DNA of 64,000 nucleotides from Streptomyces sp. col6 (GTDB lineage Bacteria; Actinomycetota; Actinomycetes; Streptomycetales; Streptomycetaceae): NCBI RefSeq assembly GCF_008042035.1, contig NZ_RDBL01000013.1, positions 924,574 to 988,573 on the forward strand, given 5' to 3'. Below, piece after piece: positions 35,703 to 43,607 of the stretch (position 1 is its first letter; every line of letters starts with the position of its first letter). The position numbers were made by a program, and so were the translations under genes. The notes under the pieces are model-generated. The model was not told where the DNA came from. It ran no database searches and was given only the letters and a program-made list of their open reading frames with translations.

Positions 35703-36884
35703 ATGGCTGAGGCTCAGAACATCCCCGCGGGGTCCACCACCGCCGGTTCCATCGCGGTGGCCGCGGAGTCGACCGTCGCCACCCGCATGAGCGCACCCCC
35801 GTCCTTCGACGTCGCGGACTTCCCCGTCCCGCACGGCCGCGAGGAGGAGTGGCGGTTCACCCCGCTGGCGCGGCTGCGCGGCCTGCACGACGGCACCGCC
35901 GCCGCGACCGGCAGCGGTGTAAAGGTCGCCATCGAGGCCCCCGAGGGCGTCGTGGTCGAGACCGTCGGCCGCGACGACGCCCGGCTGGGCAAGGCCGGCA
36001 AGCCGGTCGACCGGGTGGCCGCGCAGGCCTACTCGTCCTTCGAGCAGGCCCACGTCGTCACGGTCCCCAAGGAGGCCGTGCTCACCGAGCCGATCCGGAT
36101 CGCCGTCCACGGCGAGGGCGGTGTCGCTTACGGCCACCAGGTCGTGGAGCTGGGTGCCTTCGCCGAGGCCGTCGTCGTCATCGACCACACCGGTGACGCG
36201 GTGCTCGCCGCCAACGTGGACTACGTCCTGGGTGACGGTGCCAAGCTGACCGTCGTCTCCGTGCAGGACTGGGACGAGCGCGCCGTCCACGTCGGCCAGC
36301 ACAACGCGCTGGTCGGCCGGGACGCCTCGTTCAAGTCCGTCGTCGTCACCTTCGGCGGTGACGTGGTCCGGCTGCACCCCCGGATCGCGTACGCGGGCAC
36401 CGGTGGCGAGGCCGAGCTGTTCGGCCTCTACTTCACCGACAAGGGCCAGCACCAGGAGCACCGCCTCCTGGTCGACCACAACACCCCGCACTGCAAGTCC
36501 AACGTGGCCTACAAGGGCGCGCTCCAGGGCGACGACGCGCACGCGGTGTGGATCGGCGACGTGCTCATCCAGGCGGCCGCCGAGGGCACCGACACCTACG
36601 AGATGAACCGCAACCTGGTCCTGACCGACGGTGCGCGGGTCGACTCGGTGCCGAACCTGGAGATCGAGACCGGCGAGATCGTCGGTGCCGGCCACGCCTC
36701 GGCGACCGGCCGCTTCGACGACGAGCAGCTGTTCTACCTCCAGTCGCGCGGCATCCCGGCCGAGGAGGCCCGCCGCCTCGTCGTGCGCGGCTTCTTCGCC
36801 GAGCTGGTCCAGCAGATCGGTCTGCCCGACGTCGAGGCCCGGCTGCTCGACAAGATCGAGGCCGAGCTGGAGGCGTCGGTCTGA
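35703..36884 (+). CDS. sufD: Fe-S cluster assembly protein SufD
   Basis: A 393-residue partner of SufB in the SufB-SufC2-SufD complex. The N-terminal region FPVPHGREEEWRFTPLARLRGL is the family opening. The beta-helix body contains HHEQ-like GQHQEHRLLVDHNTPHCKSN with the conserved His used in cluster formation. GHASATGRFDDEQLFYLQSRG is the C-terminal signature. It starts 60 bp after sufB, the only real gap in the operon. The ribosome site (GAGAAAGCGAG) is weak. It abuts the Rieske ferredoxin gene as TGATG. Confidence 0.96.
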   Translation: MAEAQNIPAGSTTAGSIAVAAESTVATRMSAPPSFDVADFPVPHGREEEWRFTPLARLRGLHDGTAAATGSGVKVAIEAPEGVVVETVGRDDARLGKAGKPVDRVAAQAYSSFEQAHVVTVPKEAVLTEPIRIAVHGEGGVAYGHQVVELGAFAEAVVVIDHTGDAVLAANVDYVLGDGAKLTVVSVQDWDERAVHVGQHNALVGRDASFKSVVVTFGGDVVRLHPRIAYAGTGGEAELFGLYFTDKGQHQEHRLLVDHNTPHCKSNVAYKGALQGDDAHAVWIGDVLIQAAAEGTDTYEMNRNLVLTDGARVDSVPNLEIETGEIVGAGHASATGRFDDEQLFYLQSRGIPAEEARRLVVRGFFAELVQQIGLPDVEARLLDKIEAELEASV

Positions 36885-37201
36885 TGGCCTTCGTGAAAGC
36901 CTGCGCGCTGAGCGAGCTGGAGGACGACACCCCCAAGCGGGTGGAGCTCGACGGCACGCCGGTCTCCGTCGTCCGCACCGAGGGCGAGGTGTTCGCGATC
37001 AACGACATCTGCTCGCACGCGAACGTCTCGCTGTCCGAGGGCGAGGTCGAGGACTGCTCGATCGAGTGCTGGCTGCACGGTTCCAGCTTCGACCTCCGCA
37101 CCGGCAAGCCGTCCGGTCTTCCCGCGACGCGCCCCGTCCCCGTATACCCCGTCAAGATCGAAGGGGACGATGTGCTCGTCTCCGTCACCCAGGAGTCCTG
37201 A
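36884..37201 (+). CDS. Rieske [2Fe-2S] ferredoxin in the suf operon
   Basis: A 105-residue cytosolic Rieske ferredoxin of the type annotated as a non-heme-iron oxygenase ferredoxin subunit. The cluster boxes are ICSHANVSL (about 43-51) and CWLHGSSFD (about 63-71), each Cys-X-His or Cys-X2-His. It is embedded between sufD and sufC with a 1-bp overlap upstream. This is the usual place in actinobacterial suf operons, where it may supply electrons or hold a transfer cluster. It differs from the exported Rieske protein at 7275. Confidence 0.92.
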   Translation: MAFVKACALSELEDDTPKRVELDGTPVSVVRTEGEVFAINDICSHANVSLSEGEVEDCSIECWLHGSSFDLRTGKPSGLPATRPVPVYPVKIEGDDVLVSVTQES

Positions 37202-37208
37202 GTCACCC

Positions 37209-37973
37209 ATGGCAACGCTTGAAATCCGCGACCTGCACGTTTCCGTCGAGGCCGACAACGCCACGAAGGAGATCCTCAAGGGCGTCGACCTGACCGTGAA
37301 GCAGGGCGAGACCCACGCCATCATGGGCCCCAACGGGTCCGGCAAGTCCACCCTCGCGTACTCCCTCGCAGGCCACCCCAAGTACACGATCACCAGTGGC
37401 ACGGTCACTCTGGACGGCGAGGACGTCCTGGAGATGTCCGTCGACGAGCGGGCCCGCGCCGGCCTGTTCCTCGCCATGCAGTACCCGGTCGAGATCCCCG
37501 GTGTCTCGGTCTCCAACTTCCTGCGCACCTCCGCCACCGCCGTCCGCGGCGAGGCCCCCAAGCTGCGTACCTGGGTGAAGGAGGTCAAGGAGACGATGGC
37601 CGGCCTCCAGATGGACCCGTCCTTCGCCGAGCGCAACGTCAACGAGGGCTTCTCCGGCGGTGAGAAGAAGCGCCACGAGATCCTTCAGCTGGAGCTCCTC
37701 AAGCCGAAGGTCGCCATCCTCGACGAGACCGACTCCGGTCTGGACGTCGACGCGCTGCGCATCGTCTCCGAGGGCGTCAACCGGGTCCGCGAGACCGGCG
37801 AGGTCGGCACCCTGCTGATCACGCACTACACCCGGATCCTCCGGTACATCAAGCCCGACTTCGTGCACGTGTTCGCCAACGGCCGGATCGCCGAGTCCGG
37901 TGGCGCCGAGCTGGCCGACAAGCTGGAGAACGAGGGCTACGAGGCATACGTGAAGGGTGGCGCTTCCGCGTGA
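37209..37973 (+). CDS. sufC: Fe-S cluster assembly ATPase SufC
   Basis: A cytosolic ABC-type ATPase of 254 residues in the SufBCD complex. Walker A is MGPNGSGKSTL (about 37-47), the variant signature is FSGGEKKRHEI (about 147-157), and Walker B LLKPKVAILDETDSGLDVDAL follows. ITHYTRIL contains the switch His. All are hallmarks of SufC and differ from exporter ATPases. ATG 37209 lies 7 bp after the ferredoxin stop; the sufS start overlaps its end by 4 bp. Confidence 0.97.
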   Translation: MATLEIRDLHVSVEADNATKEILKGVDLTVKQGETHAIMGPNGSGKSTLAYSLAGHPKYTITSGTVTLDGEDVLEMSVDERARAGLFLAMQYPVEIPGVSVSNFLRTSATAVRGEAPKLRTWVKEVKETMAGLQMDPSFAERNVNEGFSGGEKKRHEILQLELLKPKVAILDETDSGLDVDALRIVSEGVNRVRETGEVGTLLITHYTRILRYIKPDFVHVFANGRIAESGGAELADKLENEGYEAYVKGGASA

Positions 37974-39226
37974 CACAGCTGCCGGGCCTCCTCGACACCG
38001 AGGCGATCCGCAAGGACTTCCCCCTGCTGGACCGCACGGTCCACGACGGGAAGAAGATCGTCTACCTGGACAGTGCCGCGACCTCGCAGAAGCCGCGCCA
38101 GGTTCTCGACGCCCTCAACGCGTACTACGAGCGGCACAACGCCAACGTGCACCGGGGCGTGTACACGATCGCGGAGGAGGCCACGGCGCTGTACGAGGGC
38201 GCCCGTGACAAGGTCGCCGCGTTCATCAACGCGCCCAGCCGCGACGAGGTCATCTTCACCAAGAACGCCTCGGAGTCGCTCAACCTTGTGGCCAATATGC
38301 TCGGCTGGGCCGACGAGCCCTACCGGGTCGACCACGAGACCGAGATCGTCACCACGGAGATGGAGCACCACTCCAACATCGTTCCCTGGCAGCTGCTCTC
38401 GCAGCGCACGGGCGCGAAGCTGAAGTGGTTCGGCATCACCGACGACGGCCGGCTGGACCTGTCCAACATCGACGAGATCATCACCGAGAAGACGAAGATC
38501 GTCTCCTTCACGCTGGTCTCGAACATCATGGGCACCCACAACCCGGTCGAGCAGATCGTCCGCCGCGCCCAGGAGGTCGGTGCGCTCGTCTGCGTCGACG
38601 CCTCCCAGGCGGCCCCGCACATGGTGCTCGACGTGCAGGCGCTCCAGGCCGACTTCGTGGCCTTCACCGGTCACAAGATGGTCGGCCCGACCGGCATCGG
38701 CGTGCTCTGGGGACGGCAGGAACTCCTGGAGGACCTGCCCCCGTTCCTCGGCGGCGGCGAGATGATCGAGACCGTGTCGATGCACTCCTCGACCTACGCC
38801 CCCGCGCCGCACAAGTTCGAGGCCGGTACGCCCCCGATCGCCCAGGCCGTCGGCCTCGGCGCGGCCGTGGACTACCTCTCGGCGATCGGCATGGAGAACA
38901 TCCACCGCCATGAGCAGGCCATCACCGCCTACGCGGTGAAGCGGCTCCTGGAGGTGCCGGACCTCAGGATCATCGGCCCGGCCACCGCGGAGGACCGCGG
39001 CGCGACGATCTCCTTCACGCTCGGCGACATCCACCCGCACGACGTGGGGCAGGTGCTGGACGAGCAGGGCATCGCGGTCCGGGTCGGCCACCACTGCGCC
39101 CGCCCGGTCTGCCTGCGGTACGGAATTCCTGCGACGACGCGAGCGTCGTTCTATCTGTACTCCACGCCCGCCGAGGTCGACGCCCTGGTGGACGGCCTGG
39201 AACACGTCCGGAACTTTTTCGGTTAG
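37970..39226 (+). CDS. sufS: Cysteine desulfurase SufS
   Basis: A 418-residue PLP-dependent desulfurase that takes sulfur from cysteine for cluster assembly. YLDSAATSQKPRQVL (about 25-39) is the N-terminal signature. The PLP Lys is in AFTGHKMVGPTGIGVLWG (about 228-245). The persulfide Cys is in VGHHCARPVCLRYG (about 366-379). It has the short active-site loop of group II enzymes, which need the SufU transfer protein encoded next. The GTG start overlaps sufC by 4 bp. Confidence 0.97.
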   Translation: MTQLPGLLDTEAIRKDFPLLDRTVHDGKKIVYLDSAATSQKPRQVLDALNAYYERHNANVHRGVYTIAEEATALYEGARDKVAAFINAPSRDEVIFTKNASESLNLVANMLGWADEPYRVDHETEIVTTEMEHHSNIVPWQLLSQRTGAKLKWFGITDDGRLDLSNIDEIITEKTKIVSFTLVSNIMGTHNPVEQIVRRAQEVGALVCVDASQAAPHMVLDVQALQADFVAFTGHKMVGPTGIGVLWGRQELLEDLPPFLGGGEMIETVSMHSSTYAPAPHKFEAGTPPIAQAVGLGAAVDYLSAIGMENIHRHEQAITAYAVKRLLEVPDLRIIGPATAEDRGATISFTLGDIHPHDVGQVLDEQGIAVRVGHHCARPVCLRYGIPATTRASFYLYSTPAEVDALVDGLEHVRNFFG

Positions 39227-39245
39227 AGCGGCTGGGGATTGACTC

Positions 39246-39701
39246 GTGAAGCTTGACTCCATGTACCAGGAAGTGATCCTGGACCACTACAAGCACCCCC
39301 ACGGGCGCGGCCTGCGGGACGGCGACGCCGAGGTGCATCACGTCAATCCGACGTGCGGTGACGAGATCACGTTGCGGGTGCGGTACGAGGGCGAGACCAT
39401 CGCCGATGTGAGCTACGAGGGCCAGGGCTGCTCCATCAGCCAGGCCAGCGCCTCCGTACTGAACGAGCTGCTGGTCGGCAAGGAACTGGGCGAGGCGCAG
39501 AAGATCCAGGCCGCGTTCCTGGAGCTGATGCAGTCGAAGGGGCAGCTGGAGCCCGACGACGCGATGGAGGAGGTGCTGGAGGACGCGATCGCGTTCGCCG
39601 GTGTCTCCAAGTACCCGGCCCGGGTCAAGTGCGCGCTGCTGAGCTGGATGGCGTGGAAGGACGCGACGGCGCAGGCGCTGTCCGAAGGGAAGACCGCATG
39701 A
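39246..39701 (+). CDS. sufU: SufU sulfur-transfer protein
   Basis: A 151-residue SufU. In Gram-positive bacteria it is a zinc protein that receives sulfur from SufS. DHYKHPHGRGL, NPTCGDEITL (Cys about 37), YEGQGCSISQASASVL (Cys about 62) and VKCALLSW (Cys about 128) give the three Cys, with Asp, of the zinc site. GTG 39246 follows sufS by 19 bp. It overlaps the next gene by 4 bp. Unlike IscU, it keeps the 18-residue insert between the first two Cys regions. Confidence 0.96.
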   Translation: MKLDSMYQEVILDHYKHPHGRGLRDGDAEVHHVNPTCGDEITLRVRYEGETIADVSYEGQGCSISQASASVLNELLVGKELGEAQKIQAAFLELMQSKGQLEPDDAMEEVLEDAIAFAGVSKYPARVKCALLSWMAWKDATAQALSEGKTA

Positions 39702-40036
39702 GCGACAACGAGACCGTGACGACCAAGCCGGCCTCCGAGGAGGAGGTCCGCGAAGCGCTGTACGACGTGGTCGACCCCGAGCTGGGCATCGACGTCGTCA
39801 ACCTGGGGCTGATCTACGGCATCCACATCGACGACGCCAACATCGCCACCCTCGACATGACCCTGACGTCCGCGGCCTGTCCGCTGACCGATGTCATCGA
39901 GGACCAGGCGAAGTCCGCGACGGACGGCATCGTCAGCGAACTCCGGATCAACTGGGTCTGGATGCCCCCGTGGGGCCCCGACAAGATCACGGACGACGGC
40001 CGCGAGCAGCTGCGCGCGCTGGGCTTCAACGTCTGA
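39698..40036 (+). CDS. sufT: SufT-like metal-sulfur cluster assembly factor (DUF59/MIP18)
   Basis: A 112-residue DUF59 protein. VREALYDVVDPELGIDVVNLG (about 17-37) opens the domain and TSAACPLTDVIEDQ (about 57-70) carries the single conserved Cys. WVWMPPWGPDKITDDGR closes it. Such proteins help mature or transfer Fe-S clusters to client enzymes. It is the last gene of the suf operon, coupled to sufU by ATGA and followed by a strong terminator. The symbol is by family; direct evidence in Streptomyces is unknown to me. Confidence 0.9.
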   Translation: MSDNETVTTKPASEEEVREALYDVVDPELGIDVVNLGLIYGIHIDDANIATLDMTLTSAACPLTDVIEDQAKSATDGIVSELRINWVWMPPWGPDKITDDGREQLRALGFNV

Positions 40037-40061
40037 GCGTCCGCGTACCCCGTACGCGCAG

Positions 40062-40091
40062 GAACGGCCCCGGCATCCGCCGGGGCCGTTC
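40062..40091 (+). terminator. Terminator of the suf operon
   Basis: GAACGGCCCCGG (40062-40073) pairs perfectly with 40080-40091 around a 6-nt loop. A smaller CGCGTAC/GTACGCG hairpin precedes it. Confidence 0.85.
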
Positions 40092-40123
40092 GGCGTAGTG
40101 CCCCGCCGGCGGCCGTCGCCTGG

Positions 40124-40135
40124 CAGACTCGGGTC
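40124..40135 (+). promoter_or_regulatory. -10 element of a leaderless VOC gene
   Basis: CAGACT (40124-40129) ends 6 nt before the ATG at 40136, and no ribosome site is present. Confidence 0.4.
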
Positions 40136-40501
40136 ATGACCCTGCGCTTCTACCAGCTCACCGTCGACGCCCACGACCTGCCCGCCCAGGCCCGCTTCTG
40201 GAGTGCGGCCCTGGACTGGCGGGTCCTCTACGAGGACGAGGACGAGATCGTCATCGGCGCCGACGAGACGGCACTGCCCGGGATGTGCTTCCTGTCCGTG
40301 CCGGAGGACAAGGCGGTCAAGAACCGGCTGCACATCGACCTCTCCCCGGACGACCGGGACGCCGAGGTCGAGCGTCTGATCGGGCTCGGTGCCCGGCGCG
40401 CCGATGTCGGCCAGACGCCGGACGCGACCTGGGTGGTACTGACCGACCCCGAGGGCAACGAGTTCTGCGTCCTGCGCCCGAAGAAGACGCTCACCGACTG
40501 A
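40136..40501 (+). CDS. VOC (glyoxalase-fold) family protein
   Basis: A 121-residue VOC-fold protein with RFYQLTVDAHDLPAQARFWSAALDW at the start and TWVVLTDPEGNEFCVLRP at the end. NRLHIDLSPDDRDAEVERL (about 62-80) carries the central His. It resembles the glyoxalase-like subgroup of unknown substrate that is abundant in Streptomyces. It appears leaderless with its own -10 element just after the suf terminator. It converges closely (9 bp) with the next gene. Confidence 0.8.
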   Translation: MTLRFYQLTVDAHDLPAQARFWSAALDWRVLYEDEDEIVIGADETALPGMCFLSVPEDKAVKNRLHIDLSPDDRDAEVERLIGLGARRADVGQTPDATWVVLTDPEGNEFCVLRPKKTLTD

Positions 40502-40510
40502 GCCCGGCCG

Positions 40511-41527
40511 CTACGCCGTGTACTGCGGCGGTACGGCGGCTGCCTCGGCGAGCACCGGGCCCAGGTTCTCGGTGCGGATGCGCCGGTCCACGTAGAGCAG
40601 GCCGGTCACCAGCGGCGGGAACACCGCCACGACCAGCTGGCTCACCAGCTGACCGAGCAGCATCAGCACCAGGTATCCGCTCATCGCGGTGAGGATCGCG
40701 GCGGGGCTCGGGTCCTCGCCGAGGCCGACGGAGCCGATCATGCCGGTGAACATGCCGAGGAAGGTGAACGGGATCTGGATGACGTAGCTCGCCACGGCGG
40801 CGAGGACGCCCGCCAGCAGGGTCACCCCGAAGACCCGCCACCAGGCGCCGCGCATCAGCGTGGCCGAGCGGCGGAGCGAGGCCACCGGGCCCTGGTCCTC
40901 CAGGACGACGGCCGAAGGGGCGAGCGAGAACTTCACCCAGAGCCAGGTGGCCACCGGGACGAAGCCGAGGAAGCAGACCACGCCCGCCAGGACCAGGGCC
41001 ACCGAGCCGTCGCTGTCCATGGCGACCGCGCCGATGATGCCCGCGGTGAGAGCGCCGACGGCCAGCAGCATCGGCACCATCGTGATCAGCCCGGTCAGCA
41101 GGAGCGCGCCGACCACCGCGGGCATTCGCGCCCAGGCCCGCCGCCAGACCACGGAGAACGTCGTCGGCCGGCCCAGCACCGCTTCCTGGAGGACCGCCGG
41201 AACCGCGGAGTAGACCACGGCCGAGGCCACCACCATCGAGAGGATCGCGAGCAGCGCGACCACGCCGAAGGCGATGAGCACCGGGACCAGGTCCCGCGAG
41301 GCCGGGTCCTCGTCCCCGTTCAGTGCGAACAGCCGGTCCAGATGGTCCGAGACGGCCGAGTACGCGACGGCGACCGCCGCGCCCACCACGAGCAGCGCCC
41401 CGCCGTAGAGGGCCGCGCCCACCGCGAGCAGCTGCTTGCCGTAGCGGCCCAGGGTGGAGAACGCGCCGCCGAATATCTCCCCGACGCCCAGCGGCCCCAG
41501 AGGTATCACCCCCGGCTTGGGTGCCAT
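40511..41527 (-). CDS. Multi-pass membrane protein, N-terminus probably lost to a frameshift
   Basis: 338 residues with six or more hydrophobic helices, opening with PGVIPLGPLGVGEIFGGAFSTLGRY. This is the start seen in Streptomyces membrane proteins related to the glycerophosphodiester phosphodiesterase membrane domain; the function is unknown. The usual Gly/Trp/Pro-rich N-terminal region is present just upstream but in another frame. A GTG at 41618 with GGAG encodes MTQDAGWGGGAYGG. A single extra base in the GGGGGACCC run (plus 41560-41568) would join it to GWGGWGGGWM and this frame. ATG 41527 is the first start in the long frame. It may be a sequencing error or a natural shift. Confidence 0.75.
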   Translation of the reverse strand: MAPKPGVIPLGPLGVGEIFGGAFSTLGRYGKQLLAVGAALYGGALLVVGAAVAVAYSAVSDHLDRLFALNGDEDPASRDLVPVLIAFGVVALLAILSMVVASAVVYSAVPAVLQEAVLGRPTTFSVVWRRAWARMPAVVGALLLTGLITMVPMLLAVGALTAGIIGAVAMDSDGSVALVLAGVVCFLGFVPVATWLWVKFSLAPSAVVLEDQGPVASLRRSATLMRGAWWRVFGVTLLAGVLAAVASYVIQIPFTFLGMFTGMIGSVGLGEDPSPAAILTAMSGYLVLMLLGQLVSQLVVAVFPPLVTGLLYVDRRIRTENLGPVLAEAAAVPPQYTA

Positions 41528-41711
41528 CCAGCCGCCGCCCCAGCCGCCCCACCCGGACGGGTCCCCCGTACGGCGTGCCTCCGTAGGCCCCGCCGCCCCA
41601 CCCTGCGTCCTGCGTCACTGCTGCTCCGTCGGTCCGTCGATCATGTACTGGACGGACCACGGTAGCGCCCCGGGATTCCGATGACTCCGGCCGTGCGCGG
41701 GCAGCCGTTGC

Positions 41712-41725
41712 GTACACTTGTACAC
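41712..41725 (+). promoter_or_regulatory. -10 element and palindromic operator of the SMR-TetR pair
   Basis: GTACA-CT-TGTAC (41712-41723) is a perfect palindrome that overlaps TACACT (41713-41718), a -10 ending 7 nt before the ATG at 41726. A repressor bound here, probably the co-encoded TetR protein, would cover the promoter. The mRNA is likely leaderless. Confidence 0.55.
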
Positions 41726-42046
41726 ATGGGATACGGACTGCTCGCCGCGGCCATAGCGGCGGAGGTGGCGGGGACGACCGCCATGAAGTACAGCGAGGGA
41801 TTCACCCGGCTGTGGCCCTCGCTGATCACCGTCGCCGGCTATCTGCTGGCCTTCTCCCTGCTGGCCCGGACCCTGAAGACCCTGTCGGTGGGCACCGCCT
41901 ACGCGATCTGGGCGGGCGTCGGCACCGCCGCCGTCGCCCTCATCGGCATGGTGTTCCTGGGGGAGTCCGCCGGCCCGCTGAAGGTGGCGGGGGTGCTGCT
42001 GGTCATCGCCGGTGTGGTGGTGCTCAACCTGGGCGGGGCGCACTGA
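41726..42046 (+). CDS. Small multidrug resistance (EmrE-like) efflux protein
   Basis: A protein of 106 residues with four transmembrane helices, the exact size of the SMR family. Helix 1 has AAEVAGTTAMKYSEGFTRLWPS, with the essential Glu (about residue 13) that couples protons to drug export. AYAIWAGVGTAAVALIGM and LLVIAGVVVLNLGGAH are helix 3 and 4 signatures. The similarity to E. coli EmrE is very clear. The likely substrates are lipophilic cations such as quaternary ammonium compounds. The stop overlaps the TetR gene by one base. Confidence 0.93.
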   Translation: MGYGLLAAAIAAEVAGTTAMKYSEGFTRLWPSLITVAGYLLAFSLLARTLKTLSVGTAYAIWAGVGTAAVALIGMVFLGESAGPLKVAGVLLVIAGVVVLNLGGAH

Positions 42047-42582
42047 TGGCACGGCGGTACGACCCCGAGCGGCGCTCCCGGATCATCGACGCGGCGATCC
42101 GGGTGGTCGGCGAGCGGGGCATCGCCGGGCTCAGCCACCGCTCCGTCGCCGCCGAGGCCGACGTGCCGCTCGGCTCGACGACGTACCACTTCGCCTCGCT
42201 CGACGAGCTGCTGACCGCCGCCCTGCGCCGGACCAACGAGAACTTCGCCGCCGTCCTGCGCGGGAGCCGGGCTCTGGCGGACCCGGACGCCGACCTCGCG
42301 GCCGAACTGGCCCGGCTGCTGGGGCGGTTCTTCGCCGGCGGCCGCGGCCGGGCCGAGCTGGAGTACGAGCTGTACCTCGCCGCCCTGCGCAGGCCCGCCC
42401 TGCGCCCGGTCGCCGCCGAGTGGACCGACGCCACCGCCGCCCTGCTGCAGCCGCGCACCGGCCCGGGAACCGCGCGGGCGCTGGTCGCCCTGATGGACGG
42501 CATCTGTCTCCAGGTGCTCCTCACCGGCGGCGAGTACGACGAGGCGTACGCCCGCGAGATGCTGGGCCGAGTCGCCGGCTGA
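42046..42582 (+). CDS. TetR-family regulator of the SMR pump
   Basis: A 178-residue TetR-like repressor. The helix-turn-helix is at about 10-55 (RIIDAAIRVVGERGIAGLSHRSVAAEADVPLGSTTYHF). An all-helical ligand domain follows, of the short TetR_C type. It is translationally coupled to the efflux gene (TGATG) and has no other target nearby. Local control of the pump through the palindrome at 41712 is the simplest model. Confidence 0.88.
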   Translation: MARRYDPERRSRIIDAAIRVVGERGIAGLSHRSVAAEADVPLGSTTYHFASLDELLTAALRRTNENFAAVLRGSRALADPDADLAAELARLLGRFFAGGRGRAELEYELYLAALRRPALRPVAAEWTDATAALLQPRTGPGTARALVALMDGICLQVLLTGGEYDEAYAREMLGRVAG

Positions 42583-42597
42583 GGGCGTCCGGCGCGG

Positions 42598-43479
42598 TCA
42601 GCGGCCGTCGGCCTCCCGCACCGCCGCCAGGGCGGTCCGCACGCTGTCCTCGATGTCCGTGACCGGGTACAGCACCTCGCGGACCGTGCGCTCCCGGTCC
42701 ACCACCAGGGTCAGCCGCTTGGCGCGGACGACTCCGCCGGCGCGGAACGTCGGCAGGCGCAGTGCGGCGGTCAGTTCCAGGTCGGCGTCCGACAGGAGCG
42801 GGAAGCGCAGCCGCTCGGCCTCGGCGAACGCCTGCTGTTCGTCGGGGCGTTGCGTGGAGACGCCGTGCACGCTCGCGCCCGCCGCCGTGAAGTCCGCCAG
42901 CCGGTCGCGGTAGGTGCACGATTCGAGCGTGCAGCCGCGGGCTCCGGGGATGCCGGACCAGCCGGGCGGATAGGACTCCTGGCGGGCGTAGGCCCCGGGG
43001 AAGAAGTACAGGACGGTGTACGGGGTGCCGGCCACCGGGTCCTGGCTGCCGCCGGTGCTCCGGGCCAGGGTCAGTTCCGGCACCCGGGTGCCGCGCAGTG
43101 CGTGCACCCGCGCGGCCTCCCGTGAGGACTCCTCCGTGGTCGCCATCGCCTCCCCGTCTCCCATCACCCACGCGTCGCCCCAGTCCTGGAGCGCGATCAG
43201 TACCGGCAGCAGGGCGCGGCCGCGCGGGGTCAGCCGGTACTCGTACCGCACCGGCCGCTCCTGGTACGGCTCGCGGGTCAGGACCCCCGCGTCGACCAGC
43301 AGCCGCAGCCGTTCCGTGAGGACCTTCCGGGAGACGCCCAGTTCCCGCTGGAGCGCGTCGAACCGGTGCACCCCGCGTGCGGTGTCCCGCACGATCAGCA
43401 GGGTCCACCAGTCGCCGACCACGTCGAGCGCCTGCGCGATGGCGCAGTCCGCGTCGGCCTGGCTGATGCGCTGGGGCAT
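42598..43479 (-). CDS. HxlR-type regulator fused to a PrxQ-like peroxiredoxin domain
   Basis: A 293-residue two-domain protein. Residues 1-105 are an HxlR winged helix (DCAIAQALDVVGDWWTLLIV with Cys12; GVSRKVLTERLRLLVDAGVL). Residues 130-290 are a thioredoxin-fold redoxin with GARGCTLESCTYRD, where Cys183 and Cys188 match the peroxidatic and resolving pair of the BCP/PrxQ class. HxlR regulators often sense oxidants through an N-terminal Cys; a built-in peroxidase would make a self-contained redox switch. ATG 43479 has GGAGG 6 nt upstream. It diverges from an MFS exporter gene, the probable target. Confidence 0.85.
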   Translation of the reverse strand: MPQRISQADADCAIAQALDVVGDWWTLLIVRDTARGVHRFDALQRELGVSRKVLTERLRLLVDAGVLTREPYQERPVRYEYRLTPRGRALLPVLIALQDWGDAWVMGDGEAMATTEESSREAARVHALRGTRVPELTLARSTGGSQDPVAGTPYTVLYFFPGAYARQESYPPGWSGIPGARGCTLESCTYRDRLADFTAAGASVHGVSTQRPDEQQAFAEAERLRFPLLSDADLELTAALRLPTFRAGGVVRAKRLTLVVDRERTVREVLYPVTDIEDSVRTALAAVREADGR

Positions 43480-43552
43480 GGGGCCTCCTCGATCGTCCGG
43501 GGCTGCCATTGAACTCCATCGGCCACGTTGACCTGCGGAATGCATGCTGCCA

Positions 43553-43576
43553 TAGTCAGTTTCCAAAAGGAACTCA
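43553..43576. promoter_or_regulatory. Candidate HxlR operator in the divergent promoter
   Basis: AGTTTCC-AAAA-GGAACT (43558-43574) is an inverted repeat with one offset base, in the gap between the HxlR-peroxiredoxin gene and the MFS gene. Its size and symmetry suit a dimeric winged-helix protein. Confidence 0.4.
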
Positions 43577-43607
43577 CTCGGGGTTCCGCTGGGGGAGGGT
43601 GCTTCGG

